Part shown: one piece after another, positions 31,150 to 40,790 of the stretch | Numbering within the stretch: the stretch's first letter is position 1 | Layout of the letters: each line of letters starts with the position of its first letter | Assembly (NCBI RefSeq): GCF_000210915.2 | Contig: NC_016620.1 | Coordinates: 1,550,001-1,614,000, forward strand | Origin: Halobacteriovorax marinus SJ | Lineage (GTDB): Bacteria > Bdellovibrionota > Bacteriovoracia > Bacteriovoracales > Bacteriovoracaceae | DNA length: 64,000 bases | Reading direction: 5' to 3' | The notes under the pieces: generated by a model | What the model was told of the DNA's origin: nothing | Databases searched by the model: none | The model's input: only the letters and a program-made list of their open reading frames with translations | Made by a program: the position numbers and the translations under genes

Positions 31150-34060
31150 CTCATTTATAAACGTGGAAGTCAGTTATGATTGCTCAGCGATTAGCTCTTA
31201 TGAGATAAATTCAAAGAGTGTTATTGATAAGGACATAATCAATAGAATTCTAGTCGATCAAGTTTTAGAAAGTGATATGCTTGATTATACAATGTATGAA
31301 TTTACTCATATGTTAAAAGTAGATTTTAAAAGTGGCGTTACTGATAATACAGCTATTTCTACTATAGATGCCTTTAAACTTTTTGATATAGAAGTTGTAT
31401 CTCTTCATTATTCTAAGATCTATTTTTTTAATACTTCACTAAGTAAAGACGATATTCTGGAAAAGGCAATGCAGGTCTTGTTTAATCCTCTTGTTCATGA
31501 CTACCAAATTTTGACAAAGATCGAACTTTTAGAAGTAGGTATAAGAGAACGTATTGAGCTCACTCACAATCAGCTTGGTAAAGTTTCAGTCATAGATCTC
31601 GATATCTCAGATAATTTGCTCCATGAATTAAATACTAAGAGATGTCTGGCCCTTAGCTTAAAAGAACTTAAGGTTATTAGAGATTACTATATTGAAAATG
31701 AAAGTAAGAGAAAGAAGATAGGACTGCCTTCTTTTCCAACAGATGTAGAATTAGAGTGTATAGCACAAACATGGAGTGAGCACTGTAAGCATAAAATATT
31801 TAATGCAAGAATAAATTTTACTAATCGAAAAGAAGATAAAACTGAAGTTATTGATTCCATTTTTAGTAGCTTTATTAAAAAGGCCACTAAAGAAATTAAA
31901 GAGGAAAATAAGCTTGATTGGCTAATATCTGTTTTTCATGACAACGCAGGAATTATTCGCTTCGATGAAAAATTAGATATCTGCTTTAAAGTTGAGACTC
32001 ACAATAGTCCATCAGCACTAGATCCCTATGGAGGGGCCTTAACTGGAATCCTTGGTGTTAATAGAGATATACTTGGTTGTGGTCTAGGTGCTAAGCCAAT
32101 CGCAAATACAAATGTCTTCTGCTTAGGTGCTCCTGGTTTATTTAACCGATTATCTCCTGATAAAGTACCTCGCTCTCTTATTAGTCCTGAAAATATTTTG
32201 GCCGGAGTTCACAAAGGTGTTGAAGATGGAGGCAATAAGAGTGGTATTCCAACTATAAATGGAGCAATGAGTTTTCATGATAGTTATTGTGGAAAACCCC
32301 TTATCTTCGTAGGAAGTGTTGGAGTAATGCCTCAGCGAATAGGTAATAGAGATAGTTCTATAAAAGAAATTTCTGCGGGGGATTTGATCTATGTCGGTGG
32401 GGGTCGTGTAGGTAAGGATGGAATTCATGGTGCTACGTTTAGTTCCATAGACTTAAATGATTCTTCTCCATTAAATGCTGTTCAAATTGGGAACCCAATT
32501 ATTCAAAAGAGATTAAGTGACTTCTTACTTGAGGCAAGAGATCTAGGACTTATCAAGGCCATTACAGATAATGGTGCTGGTGGAATGAGTTCTTCAATAG
32601 GCGAGATGGCGCAGCTCTCTAATGGTGCAGATCTCTTTCTGGATAAGGCAGCACTTAAATATAGCGGTCTTGATCCCTGGGAAATATTAATATCTGAGTC
32701 TCAAGAGCGAATGAGCTTTGCGATTGAGAAAGAGAATTCCACAAAGTTTGAAGAGTTAGCACTTAGGCGTGGTGTTGAAGTTTCTCATGTTGGGGAATTT
32801 ACTAACTCTGGAAGTTTTAAGATTTTCTACCACGACGAATGTGTTGGTCATATTGACTTAGACTTTCTTCATGAAGGTGTTCCTAAGATGGAGCTCTCTG
32901 CTATCTGGGATGAAGCATATGTAGACTACAATCCATTTAATAGAAGAAAGGATCTTTTATCATCATCCGATTCCCTAGAGAATATTCTCAAAAGGGTTAT
33001 GTCACATGGAGATATTGCTTCTAAAGAGAGATGGATACGTAAGTATGATCATGAAGTCGGTGGAAATAGTGCTCTTAGGCCTCTAGAGTCTATTGATAAC
33101 ACTAGTGTCAATCACTGTGGAATAATTTCGCTTGAGAGACTTGGTGGAAGAGCTGGAAATGGATTGGGCCTAGGAGTTGGAATGGCCCAAAGAGTAGGAA
33201 AGTATGATCCATATCTCATGGCCCAGCTAAGTGTAGATGAAGCGGTTCGCAATATAATTTGCCACGGTGTAAATCCAATGAAGATCGCTCTCTTGGATAA
33301 TTTCTGTTGGCCCAACCCTGTTGATGATTCAAATGATTTAGATAGACAAAGGAAAATGGGAGCCCTCGTTCTTGCCTCTAAAGGTCTCTATGATATTTCT
33401 AAAATCTACTCTACTCCTCTAATTTCTGGAAAAGATAGTATGAAGAACGATTACTTTGGAAAGAGTCGAGATGGTAGTGATCTGAGTATTAGTGTTCTAC
33501 CGACTCTCTTAGTATCTTCTATTGGACAGATTGAATTGGATAATATTACAGATTCTCATATACCTAGAGAAGGGCTCGATATTTTTGTAATTGGTAGTCA
33601 AAAGGGAGGTTTACTTGGTTCTATTCTTGAAGAACTTTATCAAATTGATTCTTCACTTCCACACTGTGACCCAGTTGAGAACCGTAGAACTTTCCAAGTG
33701 GTACATCAATTAATTACAGAAGGTATCTTATCTCACTGTGGGGATATATCTCAAGGAGGCCTTCTATGTGCATTAAGTGAGCAATTATTTCTAAGCCGCT
33801 CAGGAATAGATATTGAGCCTGAATTAAGTTTAGAAGAACTCTTTAATGAATCTGCTGGTCGATTTCTTATTTCTGTTGAACCAAAGCATAGAGACAAATT
33901 AAATGGAATTATAAACGATGATTCACTTCTTTACTTAGGTCGAAGTAATAAGAGCTTTAAAATTCAATGTAATCAACAGTATCTAGATTTAACAAATATC
34001 TATAAATCTTGGAGTGAAGGAGTTCTTCTCTTTAACAAGGAATTACAATATGGAAATTAA
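31109..34060 (+). CDS. purL: FGAM synthase, PurS-fused PurL without glutaminase domain
   Basis: ATP-dependent amidation of FGAR. The 983-residue protein is intermediate between small PurL (~740) and large PurL (~1300). Residues ~65-165 look like a PurS-like part (HMLKVDFKSGVTDNTA, IYFFNTSL). The core has TWSEHCKHKIFNA, SPSALDPYGGALTGILGVNRD, GKDGIHGATFSS and TDNGAGGMSSSIGEMA. The C-terminal glutaminase of large PurL is missing and is supplied by the next gene, purQ. RBS GGAG. Confidence 0.95.
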   Translation: MNSYQVVAYPKDFSSFINVEVSYDCSAISSYEINSKSVIDKDIINRILVDQVLESDMLDYTMYEFTHMLKVDFKSGVTDNTAISTIDAFKLFDIEVVSLHYSKIYFFNTSLSKDDILEKAMQVLFNPLVHDYQILTKIELLEVGIRERIELTHNQLGKVSVIDLDISDNLLHELNTKRCLALSLKELKVIRDYYIENESKRKKIGLPSFPTDVELECIAQTWSEHCKHKIFNARINFTNRKEDKTEVIDSIFSSFIKKATKEIKEENKLDWLISVFHDNAGIIRFDEKLDICFKVETHNSPSALDPYGGALTGILGVNRDILGCGLGAKPIANTNVFCLGAPGLFNRLSPDKVPRSLISPENILAGVHKGVEDGGNKSGIPTINGAMSFHDSYCGKPLIFVGSVGVMPQRIGNRDSSIKEISAGDLIYVGGGRVGKDGIHGATFSSIDLNDSSPLNAVQIGNPIIQKRLSDFLLEARDLGLIKAITDNGAGGMSSSIGEMAQLSNGADLFLDKAALKYSGLDPWEILISESQERMSFAIEKENSTKFEELALRRGVEVSHVGEFTNSGSFKIFYHDECVGHIDLDFLHEGVPKMELSAIWDEAYVDYNPFNRRKDLLSSSDSLENILKRVMSHGDIASKERWIRKYDHEVGGNSALRPLESIDNTSVNHCGIISLERLGGRAGNGLGLGVGMAQRVGKYDPYLMAQLSVDEAVRNIICHGVNPMKIALLDNFCWPNPVDDSNDLDRQRKMGALVLASKGLYDISKIYSTPLISGKDSMKNDYFGKSRDGSDLSISVLPTLLVSSIGQIELDNITDSHIPREGLDIFVIGSQKGGLLGSILEELYQIDSSLPHCDPVENRRTFQVVHQLITEGILSHCGDISQGGLLCALSEQLFLSRSGIDIEPELSLEELFNESAGRFLISVEPKHRDKLNGIINDDSLLYLGRSNKSFKIQCNQQYLDLTNIYKSWSEGVLLFNKELQYGN

Positions 34061-34805
34061 AGTTTTAGTCCTTTGTGGTGATGGTCTCAATTGTGAAAAT
34101 GAGACGGCTTATGCTTTCACAAAGTATGGGGCACAGAGTGATATAGTTCATATTAATGATTTATTACTACGTCCTTCTTCTCTACTTGAATACGATATCT
34201 TTGTTATTCCAGGTGGCTTTAGTTTTGGAGATGAGATTTCAGCTGCCAGGATATTATCTTTGAAGTTATTAAAAGGTCTTCGAAGAGAATTAGAGAAGTT
34301 TATAGAGCTTTCTAAACCAATTCTTGGAATTTGTAATGGTGCTCAGGCCCTAATGGAAATGGGTCTACTTCCTTTTGGTGATTTTTCTAAGAGGGGTGTT
34401 ATTACAGATAATATTCCAAGAGGCTTTATGGATAAGTGGGTATCACTAGAACTTAAACAGTCTATTTGTAAGTGGATATCAGATGATGACATTGGTGTTA
34501 CTTCTATGCCAATACGGCATGGGCAAGGACGTTTTGTCTTTGATGAGAGCGTTGAATTAGATTCCTTAATTGAAGGTAAGCAAATTGTTTACTCATATTG
34601 TGAGAATCCAAACTCGAGTACTTTAGATATAGCAGCTCTCTGCGATCCAAAAGGACTAATTCTTGGATTGATGCCACATCCAGAAGCGTCTATCGACACA
34701 GATCTTCTACCTATAGGAATTTTAAATCATTCAAGTTCAAATATTTTTAAAACTATTATTTCTTATATGGAAAATATAAAGAATGGAGTTAGTAATGGAA
34801 AGTAA
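34050..34805 (+). CDS. purQ: FGAM synthase glutaminase subunit PurQ
   Basis: Class I glutaminase that supplies ammonia to PurL. The ATG at 34050 (AAGG upstream) overlaps the purL stop by 11 bases, giving 251 residues. The nucleophile is in LGICNGAQALMEMGLLP, with PGGFSFGDEISAARIL before it and MPHPEAS supplying the His/Glu of the triad. PurL here lacks this domain, so the two are one enzyme in two chains. It overlaps purH. Confidence 0.95.
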   Translation: MEIKVLVLCGDGLNCENETAYAFTKYGAQSDIVHINDLLLRPSSLLEYDIFVIPGGFSFGDEISAARILSLKLLKGLRRELEKFIELSKPILGICNGAQALMEMGLLPFGDFSKRGVITDNIPRGFMDKWVSLELKQSICKWISDDDIGVTSMPIRHGQGRFVFDESVELDSLIEGKQIVYSYCENPNSSTLDIAALCDPKGLILGLMPHPEASIDTDLLPIGILNHSSSNIFKTIISYMENIKNGVSNGK

Positions 34806-36348
34806 TTGGCCAGTCAAAAGGGCCCTTGTCAGTGTTTCTGATAAAGAGGGAATTGTTGAATTATGTAAGTTTCTAGATAAAAGCGGAGTTGAAATTATTT
34901 CGACTGGTGGAACTAGAGATATATTGACGAAGAACGGGATAGAGTCCCTCGATATTACTTCTGTCACAGGTAGCCCTGAAGCCTTCAATGGAAGAATGAA
35001 AACATTAAGTTTCAATATTTCTAGTGCTCTTCTGTTCAGGCGCGATTGTCCTCGTGACCTATCAATGGCCAAGGAGCTTGATATTGAAGCTATTGATTTA
35101 GTTATTTGTAATCTCTATCCTTTTTTAGAAACAGTTCAAAGAACAAGTGATCTTGATTCTATCGTCGAAAATATTGATATTGGTGGTCCAACTATGCTTA
35201 GGGCCGCTGCAAAAAATTATAAGTGGGTTACAACTATTTGCTCTCCAGATGATTATGATTCTCTAATTGAAAATTTAACATCTAATGAAGGAACAATAGA
35301 TTCTACTTTTAGAAAGAATATGGCAGCAAAGGCCTTTCAACATACTAGTAGATATGAAATAGCAGTCTCTGAACATATGGGGAAACTATTAACAGATAGA
35401 TTGCCCTCGGAGCTCTACTTTAGTGGTGAGAGTATGAATCTGCGCTATGGTGAAAATGCTCATCAAAGTGCTCGTTTTCTTGGTGATAAATCACGGTGGG
35501 AAACACTACAAGGAAAGGAGCTAAGTTATAATAATATTCTTGATGCAGATGCCGCTTATAAGTGCTGTTTAGAATTAACTTATGAATTAAAAAATAAGTA
35601 TAGCTGTACAATTATTAAGCACTCTAATCCATGTGGAGTAGCAAGTAGTGAAGATGGATTAGATGCAATAACTAGGGCATGGAATGGTGATAAGATTAGT
35701 GCTTTTGGCAGCATTCTCTGCATAAATGATCTCTTCACTTTGGAAATGGCGAATTTCTTAAGCGATAAATTTGTTGAAGTTATTATTGCAAAAGACTTCT
35801 CGGCCCAAGCATTAGAATTACTTTCTAAGAAGAAAAATATAAGAGTTCTCAAAAGAGATTTTAACGAAGAACTCTCTAGGGACCACTCAGTTAGAGATGT
35901 TTTAGGTGGACTACTCATTCAAAAAAGGGACTGTGAATATTCAAATACCATCTCTAAAGTAAGTGGTGATCAAGAAATAGATCGAGATCTCTTTATCTTT
36001 GGTCAAATAACGGCCAAGTACTTAATGAGCAATGCTATATCACTTGTTCAAAGTGATAAGGGAGCTTTGGAACTTGTTGGTGCGGGAATGGGTAACCCTA
36101 ACCGCTTTGTAAGTATCTCACAAGCGGTTACTAAAGCTAAAGAGAATGGAGTAAGTGATTTTTCTAAATGCCTTCTTACATCAGATGCTTTCTTTCCTTT
36201 TAAAGATAGTATCGAATTTATTTCTCAGACCGGTCTAAGAAATATTGTTCAGCCCGGAGGAAGTATAAGAGATGAAGAAGTTATTAGTGCTTCCAAAAAA
36301 GCAAATATTAATATGTACTTTACTGGTATGAGACATTTTAGACATTGA
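34795..36348 (+). CDS. purH: Bifunctional AICAR transformylase/IMP cyclohydrolase
   Basis: Last two steps to IMP. From the ATG at 34795 (GGAG six bases upstream) it is 517 residues and overlaps purQ by 11 bases. The N-terminal cyclohydrolase domain has KRALVSVSDKEGIVELC, EIISTGGTRDIL and FNGRMKTL. The transformylase domain has NLRYGENAHQSA, TIIKHSNPCGVA and LTSDAFFPF. The ending IVQPGGSIRDEEVI is conserved. Intact. Confidence 0.97.
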   Translation: MESNWPVKRALVSVSDKEGIVELCKFLDKSGVEIISTGGTRDILTKNGIESLDITSVTGSPEAFNGRMKTLSFNISSALLFRRDCPRDLSMAKELDIEAIDLVICNLYPFLETVQRTSDLDSIVENIDIGGPTMLRAAAKNYKWVTTICSPDDYDSLIENLTSNEGTIDSTFRKNMAAKAFQHTSRYEIAVSEHMGKLLTDRLPSELYFSGESMNLRYGENAHQSARFLGDKSRWETLQGKELSYNNILDADAAYKCCLELTYELKNKYSCTIIKHSNPCGVASSEDGLDAITRAWNGDKISAFGSILCINDLFTLEMANFLSDKFVEVIIAKDFSAQALELLSKKKNIRVLKRDFNEELSRDHSVRDVLGGLLIQKRDCEYSNTISKVSGDQEIDRDLFIFGQITAKYLMSNAISLVQSDKGALELVGAGMGNPNRFVSISQAVTKAKENGVSDFSKCLLTSDAFFPFKDSIEFISQTGLRNIVQPGGSIRDEEVISASKKANINMYFTGMRHFRH

Positions 36349-36356
36349 GGTTTTTT

Positions 36357-37328
36357 ATGCAACTAAGTTATGAAGACTCTGGAGTAAGTATTGCTCGTGG
36401 AGAAGAATTTGTTTCAAAGATAAAGAAGAAGGTTCAATCAACTTACTCTCATCATGTACACGCAGGGGTAGGTGGTTTTGCGTGTCTTTATAAAATATCA
36501 GATGATAGATTCTTAAGTGCGGGGACTGATGGTGTAGGTACTAAGGTATTACTTGCGCAGAAATTTGATGATCATTCTTCTATTGGAATTGATTTAGTAG
36601 CAATGTGTGTGAATGATATTCTATGTACTGGAGCATTGCCCATGTTCTTCATGGATTATATTGCTTGTTCTTCTTTAGATATAGAAAGATCTAGTTCTAT
36701 TATCGATGGGATCGTTGAGGGGTGTCTTCAGTCTGGTTGTGTACTAATTGGCGGGGAAACTGCTGAGATGCCCGGTCTATATAAAAGTAATGAATATGAT
36801 CTGGCAGGTTTTGCTGTGGGTGAAGTCCAGGCGAATAATCTTCTAGATGGAAGTAAGGTTAGAGAGGGAGATTACATCGTTTCAATTCCATCAAGTGGTG
36901 CTCATAGTAATGGCTTTAGTCTTCTTAGAAAAATATTTAAAAATGACGAGCAGAGGCTTAAATCACTACTAAAACCTACGAGAATCTATATCAATGATTT
37001 AAAAGATATTCTCTCAAATACAGAACTCAGTGGTCTTGCTCACATAACAGGAGGAGGAATTCATAATATCTCTCGTATAAATTCAAATTTCTCTTACCAA
37101 ATAGACTCTTGGCCAGATATTAATGGTTCTAGTTATCAAGAACACTGCGGAGATATTTTTTCTGCCCTTAGTTCTAATGGGAGTATCTCTAGGGAAGAGC
37201 AATTCTCTACTTTCAATATGGGGGTTGGAATGGTGGCCATTTCTAAAGAACCTGAGCAACTCCTATCCATCCCGGGATCTATGGTTATAGGAAGAGTTAT
37301 TAGTGGAAGTGGTAGAGTGATCTTTTAA
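36357..37328 (+). CDS. purM: Phosphoribosylformylglycinamidine cyclo-ligase (AIR synthetase)
   Basis: Closes FGAM to AIR with ATP. The ATG at 36357 is preferred (GAGG upstream); a second ATG at 36345 overlaps the purH stop. The 323-residue product has FLSAGTDGVGTKVLLA, IGIDLVAMCVNDILCTGA, LIGGETAEMPGLY and HITGGGIHNISRI. Last gene of the operon; it converges with the methyltransferase gene with a four-base overlap and no terminator between. Confidence 0.97.
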   Translation: MQLSYEDSGVSIARGEEFVSKIKKKVQSTYSHHVHAGVGGFACLYKISDDRFLSAGTDGVGTKVLLAQKFDDHSSIGIDLVAMCVNDILCTGALPMFFMDYIACSSLDIERSSSIIDGIVEGCLQSGCVLIGGETAEMPGLYKSNEYDLAGFAVGEVQANNLLDGSKVREGDYIVSIPSSGAHSNGFSLLRKIFKNDEQRLKSLLKPTRIYINDLKDILSNTELSGLAHITGGGIHNISRINSNFSYQIDSWPDINGSSYQEHCGDIFSALSSNGSISREEQFSTFNMGVGMVAISKEPEQLLSIPGSMVIGRVISGSGRVIF

Positions 37329-38245
37329 TCAAGAGCTCTAATTTCAAAGCAGACATGAATCTTTCGATCTTTAAAGTCCTCTGGGATTGTCTGATTTGTG
37401 ATATCTTTTATTTTGTATTTTTCAAATAGACTGGGATTCATTTTAAAGTCTCTTTTATTATTTGAAAAAATTAATAATCCATTATCATTCAATCTCTGCA
37501 TTGATTTCTCAATAAGCTCATTGTGGTCTTTTTGAATGTCTAGAGTCTTTTCTGTTCTCTTAGAATTACTAAATGTTGGAGGGTCTAAAAAGATGACATC
37601 GTATTTATTTTGGTCTTTTGTTAAGAAGTCAAAAACACTCTCTCTAATAAAATCATGCTTAGAAAGATCAAGGTTATTTGCCTTGAAATTATCTTTGCTC
37701 CATTCTAAGTAGGTATTAGATAGATCAACATTTACTGTCTCTGCTCCCTCTAGGGCCGCATGGACAGAGACCATACTAGTATAACAAAAGAGATTTAGTA
37801 GTTTCTTATCCTTTGCTAGGGAGGCCATTCTTAGTCTCATTGGCCTATGGTCTAAGAAGAGACCCGTATCTAAGTAGTCAGTCAGATTTATAAGAGATAT
37901 GGCAGAACCCTCTCTTGCTTCAAATCTATTCTTAGTAGAATCAAGCTTTTCATATTTCTGATTCTTGGTTTGTATTGCTCTCTTTTTTATAATTAATTCA
38001 TCTTCAGTTATATTAAAGATTTCGCATAATCCTTGAATTACTTGATGGTGATTGTCGGCCATGTGGGCGTCAATTTTATCGATTCTTCTATCATAGATAA
38101 GTACTTTATCTTTATAAATATCTATAAGATAAGGGTAGTCAGGTATTTCTTTATCATAGAGCCTATAGCAATCAATATTATTTCTCTTGGCCCATTTTCT
38201 CTTATGCTTATAATTCTTGATCAATTTATTTTTTATTTCACTCAT
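37325..38245 (-). CDS. rlmK: SAM-dependent 23S rRNA methyltransferase, RlmK-like
   Basis: The 306-residue protein matches the C-terminal (RlmK) half of RlmKL, which makes m7G2069 in 23S rRNA. Visible motifs: NNIDCYRLYDKEIPDYPYLIDIY at the PUA-like start (also seen as residues ~21-43), NLTDYLDTGLFLDHRPMRLR, the SAM site LLNLFCYTSMVSVHAALEGA and the catalytic DPPTFSNSKR. In E. coli this is fused to the RlmL domain; here it stands alone. A C-terminal FKDRKIHVCFEI also fits. The start has no strong SD. Confidence 0.88.
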   Translation of the reverse strand: MSEIKNKLIKNYKHKRKWAKRNNIDCYRLYDKEIPDYPYLIDIYKDKVLIYDRRIDKIDAHMADNHHQVIQGLCEIFNITEDELIIKKRAIQTKNQKYEKLDSTKNRFEAREGSAISLINLTDYLDTGLFLDHRPMRLRMASLAKDKKLLNLFCYTSMVSVHAALEGAETVNVDLSNTYLEWSKDNFKANNLDLSKHDFIRESVFDFLTKDQNKYDVIFLDPPTFSNSKRTEKTLDIQKDHNELIEKSMQRLNDNGLLIFSNNKRDFKMNPSLFEKYKIKDITNQTIPEDFKDRKIHVCFEIRALD

Positions 38246-38291
38246 AATATTTTCTTATTTAGTAATACTTCTATTTACCGATACTTAGATA

Positions 38292-40790
38292 ATGATATTT
38301 TCTCTTAAATATACAATTATTCTACTGCTCTTTGTCTCCCTTGCCAATGCTATGGCAGAGGATGCTACTGAGTCTACAAATATTCTTTGTCAGGAGCAAA
38401 TAGGAAATTTTACTTCGAGCATTGCCGCGCAATTAGGTGATGATATTTCACAGATCGCTCCTAGTTCTTGCTTGAATTCATTGAGTTTTTCAGAGCGCTG
38501 CAAGTGTTTAAGTGATCTAGAGTATAAACTTGATAAAGAAGAGCAGCGAGAATTAGCAAAGAAGTTACACCGTCAATATCTTGGATACCATTTAAAAGAG
38601 AAAATGAATGATATTAATGAAAAGTACTTTTATTATAAGAAGCTCTATTCAATCTTTGAGTTAGAATTACCAACTTGTAAAATTAACCGAGAAGATCGTT
38701 TTAGATTAAGTGAGATTATGCCGGATAATCATAGACGTGAAAATCTTAGGGATGTCCCAGGCAATATATTTAAATCGAGTAGGTCATTTTCTCAGAACTT
38801 TCGTGGTCTTAATAATTCTAAAGTGATTTTTAATTCAGAATTAAGAGAAGATTCATTAATAGCTTTTCTGTCTAAGGTTCTAGTACTAAGCATAGAAGAT
38901 GGTGTTATTGATACAGGTAATGTTGAAGAGGCTTATGAAGAAAATATTGATGAATTTATTTATACCTATACATCTATTAAGAAAGTCAATGAAGAGAGAC
39001 TTAGAGAAGACGTTTTCCAATTATTTAATTTATTAGGTATGGCCCTTAGAGAAGCAGATATTGAAGCTGAAGAGATGCCTACTGATTATGATCAATTAAA
39101 GGAATTGGTGAAGACCACATTTAATTCTTTCTTAACCGCTGGATTTGATAATTACGAACAATCTTGTTTATCTTTACAGGAGGATGTTAAGGATACAATT
39201 AAGTATATCGATGCTCCCGTATTCCACCTTAAGAATATTCTTTTTGATAGCCTCAGTGGATCGTTAATCAGTGATGAATATCTAGAGGGGAACGGGAGGA
39301 ATAGACCTCGAATTAACTTTCTTCTCTGTGAAGGCTTTAAGAAGTATATCCCAGAGGTCTTTGAAGATTATGATCAAGCATTTGAAAGGTTTTATAGTTT
39401 AAGAAGTGATTTTGAAATTAGTTATGATGGTGAGACTTTAAAGATCTTTCCAGAGAGTGTTCCACAAGAAATGGAAAGAGCTCTTGTTAAGTCTCTTGTT
39501 CAAGAGAGGGCAGCTGTAGAGAGTTTTATTTCGGAAGTGAAGCGAATCGAGCTCAATTTTATTGATATGGAAGATCCGTTAGATACTTCAACACCGACAT
39601 CGGCTGTATATGATAATATGGATAATCCAACAATGGTTAGAATTAATAGAGAACCTATTAATGGAGAAAAGCCTACAAAGCTTCAGACTGCAAGGACAAA
39701 GATCCTTGATACTGTTACTAATATTGTCAATAGAGTAGATACACCAAGAAAAGTAGTATCTATTAAGGAATTAGGGACAAAGGCATCAGACAAAAGCTCT
39801 AAGAGTACATCGGATAAAAAGAAAGATATTAAAGAAGTAATAGAAAATGTTGAAGAGAATAAATATAAACTTGATTTAGCAAAGTCTCCCAATCTCTATA
39901 ATTACTTTTCAAATTCTGGGATTACTTCTCTAAGTAATTTTTATAAGTTTGATTATAAAGATCCCTATTCTATTTCATCCGCTGTCAAAGTTGCCTCAAC
40001 TAGAAATATTCCAATTGGAAGAACTTCAAGTCCAAGGGGAGCTAAGGTCAAAAAGCTTAAGAGAGATTCCAATAAGAGAATTCCAGACTCTATCAAAAAG
40101 TATAACGATTTAAATGATATTGATTACTCATACCTTGACGGCACTAAGAAAAGAAAGAGAAGTAATTACTCTATTTCTGAATTTGCTAAATATAGACCTC
40201 GAGTTAATAGTGAGGGGAAAGTGACTCAAGGGTCTTTTGCTGAAAATAAAACTAATGAATTTAATGTGATTGCTCCCAAAGAAGAAGAGAAGAAGAGCTT
40301 GGCCAATCAAAGTGGAAAAATCTCTAAAAGTGATGCTAGTAATGTAGCTCCTACATCGAGTTCTGGAACATCTGCTACATCGATTAATCCGACTGGTGTT
40401 ATGGCGACTTCTGATAGCTCTAGAGAGGATTCTCCTTCTGAACGCCTGTCGAATGAAGTTTCTAGCGTAGAGACTACGTCTAATCCTAAGGAGAAGATTA
40501 ATGCATATATTTCGAAGAATTTTCTTATGGAAAGAGAGTTTAAGGAAATTGAAGATCACAAATTAAATGACTATAAGACTAGTGATAATCTTGTCTATGT
40601 CTTCATTGAAAGGGAAGTGAAGCATATAAAGATTAAATACTTGCAAACGTATAGAATAGACTACGTCGATGGCAAGTACTATAAGAATTTATTATCAACT
40701 GAAAGTTTATACAGGGTTGAAATGACTCCAAGTAAAATTAGAGTCATTAATGATTTCTTTGATCTAAAAAGAAAAGGTGTGATTCTATAA
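38292..40790 (+). CDS. Large secreted protein of unknown function
   Basis: The 832-residue protein has a signal peptide (MIFSLKYTIILLLFVSLANA). Residues ~20-430 are mainly helical and acidic with a Cys-rich start (ILCQEQIGNF, SSCLNSL, ERCKCLSDLE). Residues ~480-740 are low-complexity, rich in Ser, Lys and Asn (for example KSSKSTSDKKKD, TSSSGTSATSINPTGVMATS). The last ~90 residues are a charged mixed alpha/beta domain with FIEREVKHIKIKYLQTYRID. No family recognised. Its 3' end overlaps the opposing kinase gene by 44 bases, an unusually long convergent overlap. Confidence 0.85.
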   Translation: MIFSLKYTIILLLFVSLANAMAEDATESTNILCQEQIGNFTSSIAAQLGDDISQIAPSSCLNSLSFSERCKCLSDLEYKLDKEEQRELAKKLHRQYLGYHLKEKMNDINEKYFYYKKLYSIFELELPTCKINREDRFRLSEIMPDNHRRENLRDVPGNIFKSSRSFSQNFRGLNNSKVIFNSELREDSLIAFLSKVLVLSIEDGVIDTGNVEEAYEENIDEFIYTYTSIKKVNEERLREDVFQLFNLLGMALREADIEAEEMPTDYDQLKELVKTTFNSFLTAGFDNYEQSCLSLQEDVKDTIKYIDAPVFHLKNILFDSLSGSLISDEYLEGNGRNRPRINFLLCEGFKKYIPEVFEDYDQAFERFYSLRSDFEISYDGETLKIFPESVPQEMERALVKSLVQERAAVESFISEVKRIELNFIDMEDPLDTSTPTSAVYDNMDNPTMVRINREPINGEKPTKLQTARTKILDTVTNIVNRVDTPRKVVSIKELGTKASDKSSKSTSDKKKDIKEVIENVEENKYKLDLAKSPNLYNYFSNSGITSLSNFYKFDYKDPYSISSAVKVASTRNIPIGRTSSPRGAKVKKLKRDSNKRIPDSIKKYNDLNDIDYSYLDGTKKRKRSNYSISEFAKYRPRVNSEGKVTQGSFAENKTNEFNVIAPKEEEKKSLANQSGKISKSDASNVAPTSSSGTSATSINPTGVMATSDSSREDSPSERLSNEVSSVETTSNPKEKINAYISKNFLMEREFKEIEDHKLNDYKTSDNLVYVFIEREVKHIKIKYLQTYRIDYVDGKYYKNLLSTESLYRVEMTPSKIRVINDFFDLKRKGVIL

